Assembly: GCA_019686145.1 (NCBI GenBank)
Contig: JADGHK010000031.1
Coordinates: 1 to 12,632, forward strand
Reading direction: 5' to 3'
Length of the DNA stretch: 12,632 bases
DNA from: Bryobacteraceae bacterium
GTDB lineage: Bacteria > Acidobacteriota > Terriglobia > Bryobacterales > Bryobacteraceae
Below are positions 7,648-12,632 of this stretch, one piece after another. Under the pieces are notes generated by a model. It saw nothing but the letters and a program-made list of their open reading frames with translations, was not told the DNA's origin and did not search any database. The stretch's first letter is position 1. Each line of letters begins with the position of its first letter. The position numbers were made by a program, and so were the translations under genes.

Positions 7648-8133
7648 TCAACCCGCCTTCCACTCGGGCACGAATTCGCCAGGCCGAAACACCTCGACAC
7701 CGGCCATCTGGGCGAGCGCCTCGATATCCTTCCTTGACCAGCCGAAGGAGCTCCAGGCAATTCGCCCGTTCGGCTCCAGCACATAGAGCGACGGCACGTG
7801 CGTGAGCCCGAAAGCATTGCTGACCGGATACCCGCTGGTTTCCGAATCGAGCAGGACAGGGAAGTGAACGCCGAAGTGCTCGTTGAACTCCCTCGTCCTT
7901 GCCCGGTCGTCCTGAGAGATGCCGATGATCGCGAGCCGTCCGCCCCTCATGCGATCCAGAAATGGGAACGTAAGCTGGCAAGTGGGACACGTGGTCTTGA
8001 AAAAGGCGACCAGCGTCCGGCCGGTCGGCGCGAAGTCGGAAAGCGTCCGCTCCTCGCCATTCAGGTCCGGCAACCGAATTTCGGGCGCCTCATCGCCGGC
8101 CTCGAGAGTCCGTCTTGAGGTTCCTGACGCCAT
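7648..8133 (-). CDS. Thioredoxin-fold redoxin (AhpC/TSA or TlpA-like), cytoplasmic
   Basis: A 161-residue thioredoxin-fold protein. The N-terminus EAGDEAPEIRLPDLNGEERTLSDF is the usual AhpC/TSA-redoxin lead-in. The active site is TTCPTC with Cys49 and Cys52, followed by QLTFPFLDRM, and the cis-proline is Pro114 in THVPSLYV. The CxxC pair favours a thiol-disulfide reductase (ResA/TlpA-like) over a 1-Cys or 2-Cys peroxiredoxin. No signal peptide or TM anchor is seen, so it should be cytoplasmic, unlike most TlpA proteins. ATG at 8133 has GAAGG closely upstream. It lies between the STAS gene (39 nt upstream) and nuoI (55 nt downstream), all on one strand, so probably one transcript. The substrate is unknown; a role in cysteine or Fe-S maintenance for the neighbouring iron-sulfur protein is only a guess. 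Confidence 0.85.
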   Translation of the reverse strand: MASGTSRRTLEAGDEAPEIRLPDLNGEERTLSDFAPTGRTLVAFFKTTCPTCQLTFPFLDRMRGGRLAIIGISQDDRARTREFNEHFGVHFPVLLDSETSGYPVSNAFGLTHVPSLYVLEPNGRIAWSSFGWSRKDIEALAQMAGVEVFRPGEFVPEWKAG

Positions 8134-8172
8134 ACCTTCAGTCTAGCAGCTTGGCTCCGAACAACTGCCAGG

Positions 8173-8589
8173 CTACTCCCCTTCGGACTTCTGGCGCTGG
8201 GACTGGACGAAGCTCAAAATGTCGAACCTGCGGATCTCCCGGTCCGGGAAGAAACTGTTGATGGCGTCCTGTTCCGAGGTGTAGAGCTCGAAAACCGTTG
8301 TGAGCTTTGTCAGAACCAGCAACTCGATATTCCGGCGGTTCACGTTGACGAGCTTGAGCGCGCCGCCCGCCTTTTTCATCGTCGTGTAACAGATGACCAG
8401 GCTGCCGAGTCCGGTGCTGTCGATATAGTCGAGCTGCTCGAGATTCAGCACGGCGTTCACCCGCCCGCTGGAGGCGGCCTTTGTCAGCGTCTCACGGAGG
8501 CGCGTCACACCCTCGCCTACCGTCAGGCGTCCCTTGAGGTCGAAGACGAGGATGCCTTCGCGCTCGCGCTGCTGAATTTCGAGGCTCAT
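8173..8589 (-). CDS. STAS-domain protein, anti-sigma factor antagonist type
   Basis: A 138-residue cytosolic protein with a STAS domain over roughly residues 3-112. The key loop is LDYIDSTGLGSLV, with Ser58 at the position phosphorylated by the partner kinase in SpoIIAA/RsbV proteins. Family members in the unphosphorylated state bind an anti-sigma factor or kinase and so free a sigma factor or control a partner; related STAS proteins serve other switches. A charged tail beyond the domain (DREIRRFDILSFVQSQRQ) extends past the usual 110 residues. No anti-sigma kinase (HATPase), phosphatase or sigma factor gene is adjacent, so the partner must lie elsewhere. It is the first gene of the STAS, redoxin, nuoI set. 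The start at 8589 has only a GA-rich AAGAAGAAC upstream. Confidence 0.88.
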   Translation of the reverse strand: MSLEIQQREREGILVFDLKGRLTVGEGVTRLRETLTKAASSGRVNAVLNLEQLDYIDSTGLGSLVICYTTMKKAGGALKLVNVNRRNIELLVLTKLTTVFELYTSEQDAINSFFPDREIRRFDILSFVQSQRQKSEGE

Positions 8590-8599
8590 GGTTCTTCTT

Positions 8600-8627
8600 A
8601 TATTACTGGATTCGCATCGCGCTCCAA
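8600..8627 (-). promoter_or_regulatory. Tentative promoter of the STAS-redoxin-nuoI genes
   Basis: On the minus strand TAATAT (8600-8605) is preceded at 16 bp by TTGGAG (8622-8627). It would place the transcription start only a few bases before the STAS ATG, giving an almost leaderless message. The AT-rich island CTTATATTACTGG stands out in GC-rich DNA, but both elements are weak. Confidence 0.25.
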
Positions 8628-8671
8628 CCCCGGATTTCCAAAGCCGGGTGGTTTGGATATCTTATAGGGCG

Positions 8672-10702
8672 ATGCCTTCCATGTCTATCGACCGCCGCAA
8701 TTTTCTGAGGACCCTCGGTTCCGTTTCCGCTTTCGGATCGCTGGTCCCGGCTGCAGAAACCAGGCGGAAGCTGCCAAGAAAGGACTGCTTTTTCGGCATC
8801 CATCTGGACCTTCATCCGCGGCGTGACGACACGGCGCTCGGGCGGGATCTCACCGAGGAAATGGTGGAGCGATTTCTCGTTCGAGTCAAGCCCGATTATG
8901 TCCAGTATGACTGCAAGGGCCATGCGGGATATCTAGGTTATCCCTCGAAAGTCGGGCCGTCTTCCCCGGGCATTGTGAAGGATTCGCTAGCCATCTGGCG
9001 AAAGGTCACAGACCGCCATGGCGTCGCATTGTTCATCCACTTTTCCGGAGTCTTCGACTCCGCCGCAGTGGCGGAGCATCCCGACTGGGCGAGGCGTCAA
9101 CCGGATGGGAAGGTGGACGGCCGGAACACGAGCACCTTTGGGCCGTATGTGGATCAGAGGATGATTCCGCAGCTCAAGGAGGCGGCGGAGCGCTACTCGC
9201 TGGACGGCGCATGGATCGACGGCGAATGCTGGTCCGTGCAACCGGACTACTCCGACGCGGCGGCCGCAGCTTTCCTGAAGGCGACCGGCATTTCCAAGTT
9301 GCCCCGCGATCCGAAAGAGCCGGGCTGGCACGAATTCTTAGAATTTCAGCGCGAGAACTTTCGGAAATATGTAAGGCACTACGTAACCGAGCTCCACAAG
9401 TTCCGGCCGGGTTTTCAAATCGCGAGCAACTGGCTGTACACGACCTTTGTCCCCGAGCGCCCGGAGCTGCCCGTAGATTTCATTTCCGGCGACTACCTGG
9501 GAAACGCCAGCGTCTCGACCGCCCGGCTCGAGGCCCGGTATCTATGCCAGACCGGAAAGCCTTGGGACCTCATGGCGTGGGGCTTTCAGCAGGGCGCCAG
9601 CAACGCGGTGGGCCACGTTCACAAGCCGGCCGTCGTTCTGCAGCAGGAGGCATCGGTTGTGCTGGCGCAGGGCGGCGGATTTCAGGTCTACTATCAGCCC
9701 ACCCGGGCGGGCAAGATCGAAGACCGCCACATCGAGGTGATGGGTCGCGTGGCTGAGTTCTGCCGAGCTCGCCAGGCGTTCTGTCATAAGAGCGAGCCAG
9801 TACCCGAAATTGGCGTTGTCTTCTCTGGTCACTCGCTGTACCGCACGGTGAACAAGCTGTTTGGCGGATGGGGTGCTGCAACGAACCCAGCTCGCGGCTT
9901 CGTCGATGCCCTGGTGGAATGCCACTACTCGGTTGACGTGCTGCCGGACTGGAAGCTTGCCGAAGTGATAAAGGCTTACCGTTTGGTGGTGGTTCCGGAA
10001 TGGAAGGACATCGGCGATGCTGCCGCGGCGACGCTCCTGCAATACGTTCGCGACGGCGGGAAGCTCCTAGTGGCAGGCGCAGAGAATGCCAAACGCTTCG
10101 CTCCCGAGTTGGGCGTGACGTTAACGGGCAATCCCTCCGACCAGCCTTCGTGGATAGCCGGCAAGGAAGTGCTCGGCAACGTCCGCGGCGTGTGGCAGAA
10201 GGTTGAGGTTCAGACGGCCACTGTGCTCGAGCAGCGATATCCGGCAATGGATACGACTCGTGACGGCACACCCGCTGCAACGCGCAGCCGCGTCGGCAAA
10301 GGCGAGATTGTGATGGTGTACGGCCCTCTCGGCTCGATCTTTGCTCACACGCACGCGCCCGAAGTTCGGGAATTCGTCCGGCGTCTCGTGAAGCCGGTTT
10401 TCCAGCCGCGGTTTGAGATCGAGGGACCGCCCGTCATTGAAGCCTCGCTTCGCCGTAAGAACGGGCGGCACTACCTCCACCTCAATAATTTCGCGGGCAT
10501 GCAGGTGGCGGGGGATTATTCTGCCACGGACTTCATCCCTCCAGTGGGGCCTTTGCGGGTCATCCTGCGCTTCGGCCGTCAGCCGCAGAACGTCACGCTC
10601 GAGCCTGGGGGCCGCCGGGTGACGGTGCAGCGCTCGGAGAATGGCTGGGCCATAGCCATCCCCAAACTGGAGATTCATTCGGCGGTCGCCTTTACTGTGT
10701 GA
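8672..10702 (+). CDS. Tat-exported glycoside-hydrolase-like protein with GATase-like domain
   Basis: A 676-residue protein. Residues 1-27 hold a twin-arginine signal (RRNFLR at 8-13, then GSVSAFGSLVPA), so export in folded form is predicted. Residues about 40-340 resemble a glycosidase TIM barrel: GVALFIHFSGVFD with EHPDWA (123-140) recalls GHL6 and alpha-L-fucosidase-type families, and LDGAWIDGECW (178-187) ends a beta strand with Asp183 and Glu185, candidate catalytic acids. Residues about 378-480 (PEIGVVFSG, GFVDALVECHYSVDVLPDW, LLQYVRDGGKLLVAGAEN) look like the GATase-like trimerisation domain of GH42 beta-galactosidases. The C-terminal part (about 560-676) is beta-rich. The substrate cannot be assigned. 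ATG at 8672 is chosen over an in-frame ATG at 8588: TATAGGGCG gives a better ribosome binding site, and the Tat signal then starts near the N-terminus. ATG 8681 is also possible. Confidence 0.82.
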   Translation: MPSMSIDRRNFLRTLGSVSAFGSLVPAAETRRKLPRKDCFFGIHLDLHPRRDDTALGRDLTEEMVERFLVRVKPDYVQYDCKGHAGYLGYPSKVGPSSPGIVKDSLAIWRKVTDRHGVALFIHFSGVFDSAAVAEHPDWARRQPDGKVDGRNTSTFGPYVDQRMIPQLKEAAERYSLDGAWIDGECWSVQPDYSDAAAAAFLKATGISKLPRDPKEPGWHEFLEFQRENFRKYVRHYVTELHKFRPGFQIASNWLYTTFVPERPELPVDFISGDYLGNASVSTARLEARYLCQTGKPWDLMAWGFQQGASNAVGHVHKPAVVLQQEASVVLAQGGGFQVYYQPTRAGKIEDRHIEVMGRVAEFCRARQAFCHKSEPVPEIGVVFSGHSLYRTVNKLFGGWGAATNPARGFVDALVECHYSVDVLPDWKLAEVIKAYRLVVVPEWKDIGDAAAATLLQYVRDGGKLLVAGAENAKRFAPELGVTLTGNPSDQPSWIAGKEVLGNVRGVWQKVEVQTATVLEQRYPAMDTTRDGTPAATRSRVGKGEIVMVYGPLGSIFAHTHAPEVREFVRRLVKPVFQPRFEIEGPPVIEASLRRKNGRHYLHLNNFAGMQVAGDYSATDFIPPVGPLRVILRFGRQPQNVTLEPGGRRVTVQRSENGWAIAIPKLEIHSAVAFTV

Positions 10703-10717
10703 CCAGGGCTCGACGAC

Positions 10718-11149
10718 TCATAGCTCGCGGCCTTCCAGCCGGCTGATCGCCTGGCGCATCTTATCCGGGACCGGATGCGGCGTGCTCCTTTCGTAGTCGT
10801 ACATCACAACCACCGAGTCCCCCTCGGCGACAACCTGATGCTGCGAGTTGAGTATCCGGTGCTCGACCGTCATGCTGGTGCGTCCGATGCGAGTGACGCG
10901 CGTGCCGACATGGACGGTGTCCGGATACTTTACCGGGCGCCGGAAATGGCATGTGATGGAAGCCAGGATCGGCCCGATCTTCAAAGGCTCTCCGCTGCGC
11001 CAGATGCCGGCTTGTTCGAGGTAGGCAATGCGGCCTGACTCGAACCAGCGGATATAGATCAGGTTATTCACATGGCCGAAGGCGTCCTGTTCGCCCCACT
11101 GGACGGGCAGAGTGATGGTGTTGGGAAATTCGGAGAGAAGCTTTTCCAT
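10718..11149 (-). CDS. Acyl-CoA thioesterase, 4HBT hotdog-fold family
   Basis: A 143-residue cytosolic protein with the 4-hydroxybenzoyl-CoA thioesterase signature: VQWGEQDAFGHVNNLIYIRWFESGR, in which Asp22 is the catalytic acid and GHVNN is the conserved turn. Later segments fit the hotdog beta sheet: CHFRRPVKYPDTVHVGTRVTRIG and MTVEHRILNSQHQVVAEGDSVVVMYDY. The family hydrolyses acyl-CoA thioesters; many related YbgC/FadM-type enzymes prefer medium- or long-chain acyl-CoA, but the substrate here is unknown. ATG at 11149 gives the usual family length. An in-frame ATG at 11221 would add 24 residues without family character and would run into the duplicated tRNA-flank sequence. The gene converges with the glycosidase-like gene (15 nt between stops) and diverges from the first tRNA-Val. 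Confidence 0.9.
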   Translation of the reverse strand: MEKLLSEFPNTITLPVQWGEQDAFGHVNNLIYIRWFESGRIAYLEQAGIWRSGEPLKIGPILASITCHFRRPVKYPDTVHVGTRVTRIGRTSMTVEHRILNSQHQVVAEGDSVVVMYDYERSTPHPVPDKMRQAISRLEGREL

Positions 11150-11244
11150 TCGTTCGCAGTGTAACGCGCGATGTCCTGAGGCGAGGTGGGGAGGCCTTAA
11201 GACCGTCCCTTCTGCAATCATCTTGCATAAGATGGGACGAGCGC

Positions 11245-11272
11245 TTGCAGATCGGTAAGCCGACGCTATACT
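11245..11272 (+). promoter_or_regulatory. Probable promoter of the first tRNA-Val gene
   Basis: TTGCAG (11245-11250) and TATACT (11267-11272) are 16 bp apart, giving a start near 11280 and a leader of about 14 nt before the tRNA. The TATACTCAGG block is conserved in the second copy, but TTGCAG is not. Confidence 0.5.
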
Positions 11273-11293
11273 CAGGATCGTTCACCCCGAGCT

Positions 11294-11370
11294 GGGTCCG
11301 TAGCTCAGTTGGTTAGAGCGCTACCTTGACACGGTAGAGGTCACAGATTCGAGTTCTGTCGGGTCCACCA
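11294..11370 (+). tRNA. tRNA-Val (anticodon GAC) with G3:U70 wobble
   Basis: A full 77-nt cloverleaf: acceptor GGGTCCG with CGGGTCC, D arm GCTC with GAGC, anticodon stem CTACC with GGTAG around TTGACAC (anticodon GAC, reading GUC and GUU), T arm ACAGA with TCTGT around TTCGAGT, and an encoded A73-CCA. The acceptor stem contains two adjacent wobble pairs, G3:U70 (T at 11364) and U4:G69 (T at 11297), where the second copy has C at both sites. All other pairs are Watson-Crick in the four stems. G3:U70 with A73 is the main alanyl-tRNA synthetase identity element, so charging may not be purely with valine. Expression and processing look intact: a promoter lies upstream and CCA is encoded. Confidence 0.97.
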
Positions 11371-11461
11371 CTTCCACCTTCAACCCAGAGTGGAACATCC
11401 TGCTACGAGATTCTCGGCCAAAGAAAACAGCCTCGTGGGCCGCGCGCCGCCAAGCATGCGA

Positions 11462-12349
11462 CTACTGCTTCCGGAATTGTGGGGGAACCTGGCCCGCAGC
11501 CGGGCGCCGTTGCATTTCCGGACCTGAGTCCGGTGGAGTCACTCTGCTTCGTAGAAGCACGGCCTGTAAATTGAGGACATACAGACGATCAACGGGATCA
11601 AAGAGGAATCGATAAGAGAAGTGAATGTGTGGTGAGTTGGGTAGTCCCTGAGCACCCGCAAGCTGTTGAAGAAATTGCACCAGTACCGCATTGGCGGGCT
11701 GCTGACTTGCGCCGAGGGTCATGCTGCTTTGGGCAACGGCATTCAGCGGGACCGTACCAACGACCGTCTTGATACCGGAAGCGCGCTCCACGGCAGAAGC
11801 GATCACGGTCAGTGTTTCCAAGCCGCTCCGTGTAGTCGCCGGAAACGAAATCGGTAGACTCAGGACTGAGGATGTGCTCTTCCATCCTCCGCCGGCCGCA
11901 CGAACGGCCGTCGGCTCGATTGCCAACATCGAACCGTAAGGAGACGCAATTTGAACGACGCGGAATCTCCCTGGAAGCGACTTTGCTTCATGATGGGAGA
12001 TTAACCGAACGACAAGATCCTGGATGTGGCCCTGTGATGGCGGAGCAGTTGAAAGGGGAAGATCAATCGCATATTCACCGCCTTTGGGCACTCTGATTCG
12101 CACGTTTGGATTGGCCGCCCGCTGCCTGGGACTCTGTACTTGATCCGTGATGTCGATGATCTCGTCACTCGCCTCAATCCTAGCGTCCTCGTAATTGATC
12201 GGAATGCCAAACCGCTCCTCAAGCTTATCGGCGGCAGCGCTCAAGGGTCGTGGATCGTGGAGTTCTATCGATATCACTTCCGCGGGTTGTCCGAACACGC
12301 AAGATGCCAGCCCGCATATCATTACGGACATCCGTTGCCATTTGTACAT
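11462..12349 (-). CDS. Exported protein of unknown function with STN-like N-terminal segment
   Basis: A 295-residue protein from ATG at 12349, preceded by GAAG. The N-terminus (MYKWQRMSVMICGLASCVFG, then QPAEV) is a signal peptide. The next segment, ISIELHDPRPLSAAADKLEERF followed by GIPINYED, has the pattern of the secretin/TonB short N-terminal (STN) fold: a beta strand, an RPL turn, an amphipathic helix, then a G.....Y strand. That comparison is by eye and weak. The remainder is predicted alpha/beta with a proline- and arginine-rich tail (PPDSGPEMQRRPAAGQVPP). No catalytic motif, lipobox or TM segment is evident. An in-frame start 60 bases upstream (12409) would bury the signal peptide. 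My hand count for 11581-12300 is 404 of 720 GC (56%), against about 66% in a sampled part of the permease gene. It sits alone between the two tRNA-Val copies, opposite to them in strand. I do not recognise its function. Confidence 0.75.
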   Translation of the reverse strand: MYKWQRMSVMICGLASCVFGQPAEVISIELHDPRPLSAAADKLEERFGIPINYEDARIEASDEIIDITDQVQSPRQRAANPNVRIRVPKGGEYAIDLPLSTAPPSQGHIQDLVVRLISHHEAKSLPGRFRVVQIASPYGSMLAIEPTAVRAAGGGWKSTSSVLSLPISFPATTRSGLETLTVIASAVERASGIKTVVGTVPLNAVAQSSMTLGASQQPANAVLVQFLQQLAGAQGLPNSPHIHFSYRFLFDPVDRLYVLNLQAVLLRSRVTPPDSGPEMQRRPAAGQVPPQFRKQ

Positions 12350-12441
12350 ATCTTCATGATCTGCTGTGCTGATGCGGAGCAAGGTGCCCGGCCGTGCTGC
12401 CGGTACCAATTGACCGTCTTAAAGAACCATCCCCCGCCGGG

Positions 12442-12473
12442 CTCATCTTGCATAAGACTCATCTTGCATAAGA
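12442..12473 (+). repeat. Tandem 16-bp repeat with internal dyad upstream of the second tRNA-Val
   Basis: CTCATCTTGCATAAGA occurs twice in tandem (12442-12457 and 12458-12473), and its last 15 bases occur once more at 11218-11232 upstream of the first tRNA. Each unit holds the dyad TCTT-GCAT-AAGA. It is a candidate protein-binding site or a slippage product. The rest of the 186-base gap between the exported-protein gene and the tRNA shows no gene. Confidence 0.85.
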
Positions 12474-12485
12474 CAAGACGAGCGC

Positions 12486-12514
12486 TGGCGGATCGGCTGA
12501 GGGGATGTTATACT
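12486..12514 (+). promoter_or_regulatory. Probable promoter of the second tRNA-Val gene
   Basis: TATACT (12509-12514) is identical to the first copy. The region at -35 reads TGGCGG (12486-12491, 17 bp away), a poor match and weaker than TTGCAG of copy 1. Confidence 0.4.
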
Positions 12515-12535
12515 CAGGTTTTGCGCACCCCCGTT

Positions 12536-12612
12536 GGGCCCGTAGCTCAGTTGGTTAGAGCGCTACCTTGACACGGTAGAGGTCACAGATTCGAGTTCTG
12601 TCGGGCCCACCA
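12536..12612 (+). tRNA. tRNA-Val (anticodon GAC), fully paired acceptor stem
   Basis: A 77-nt cloverleaf identical to the first tRNA-Val except for C at 12539 (position 4) and C at 12606 (position 70). The acceptor stem is therefore GGGCCCG with CGGGCCC, all Watson-Crick, including G3:C70. The anticodon loop is TTGACAC, and A73 and CCA are encoded. This is probably the ancestral or reference form of the pair. It would supply normal valine decoding if the first copy is impaired or mischarged. Confidence 0.98.
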
Positions 12613-12632
12613 CTTCCACCCTCAACTCAGAG

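Larger units (their letters stand above)
11218..11390 (+). repeat. Direct repeat, copy 1 of the duplicated tRNA-Val segment
   Basis: This stretch matches 12459-12632 at an offset of about 1242 bases. Shared blocks upstream of the tRNA are TCATCTTGCATAAGA (15 of 15), GACGAGCGCT, GATCGG and TATACTCAGG. The tRNA itself differs at two bases, and the first 20 bases after CCA match at 18 positions (CTTCCACC.TCAAC.CAGAG). Copy 2 continues past the window edge. Confidence 0.85.
12459..12632 (+). repeat. Direct repeat, copy 2 of the duplicated tRNA-Val segment (runs off the window)
   Basis: The partner of 11218-11390. The shared order is the dyad 15-mer, GACGAGCGCT (12477-12486), GATCGG (12491-12496), TATACTCAGG (12509-12518), the tRNA, and the 3' flank. 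Most divergence lies between GATCGG and TATACT and in the short leader. Confidence 0.85.

Noticed and set aside
8588..8671. In-frame ATG at 8588 as the start of the glycosidase-like gene
   Set aside because: It would add 28 residues ahead of the Tat signal and overlap the STAS start codon on the other strand; ATG at 8672 has AGGG at a suitable distance.
11372..11395. TTCCAC and GTGGAA inverted repeat downstream of the first tRNA as a terminator
   Set aside because: The loop is 12 nt, no T run follows, and the window ends before the second copy can be compared.
12442..12473. CRISPR-like repeats
   Set aside because: The two 16-bp units are directly adjacent with no spacer, there are no further units in series, and no cas gene is present.
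11294..12612. Integrase-type attachment sites at the tRNA 3' ends
   Set aside because: The repeat covers the whole tRNA plus its promoter region, not just the 3' end, and no integrase or excisionase gene is in the window.

Overview
The window looks like chromosomal DNA of a GC-rich, Gram-negative, acidobacterium-like organism, Solibacter or Bryobacter type. This is inference. It rests on an 8-TM double MacB/FtsX permease with no ATPase beside it (the 'ADOP' type common in Acidobacteria), many exported TPR and hypothetical proteins, a Tat-exported glycosidase-like protein, and high GC (about 66% in a 240-base hand count of the permease gene). No gene is a phage, plasmid or transposase gene.

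Layout. (1) 1-3188, minus strand: coaD, then a class I aminotransferase, a type I mannose-6-phosphate isomerase and an endonuclease/exonuclease/phosphatase-family protein cut by the window edge. The genes are tightly packed, probably one operon from a promoter near 3226-3255. (2) 3275-7079, plus strand: an exported TPR protein with a clear promoter and ribosome binding site, then the ADOP-type permease. (3) 7089-8589, minus strand: a STAS-domain protein, a CxxC redoxin and a lone nuoI (Complex I iron-sulfur subunit), in that transcription order. (4) 8672-10702, plus strand: a Tat-signal glycoside-hydrolase-like protein with a GATase-like middle domain, convergent with a 4HBT acyl-CoA thioesterase (10718-11149, minus). 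(5) 11218-12632: two near-identical tRNA-Val(GAC) genes inside a duplicated segment of about 175 bp, which bracket a somewhat lower-GC gene for an exported protein of unknown function.

How the parts work together. The coaD operon is housekeeping metabolism: CoA synthesis, amino-acid transamination and mannose/fructose phosphate interconversion. The TPR and permease genes are envelope functions. The STAS, redoxin and nuoI genes could link regulation, thiol redox and respiration, but only their adjacency supports that.

The best lead is the first tRNA-Val copy. It differs from the second at only two bases, both in the acceptor stem, and these create a G3:U70 wobble pair, the main identity element for alanyl-tRNA synthetase. 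With G1:C72, G2:C71 and A73 also present, this valine-anticodon tRNA may be open to charging with alanine. I found no defence system, CRISPR array or biosynthetic cluster.
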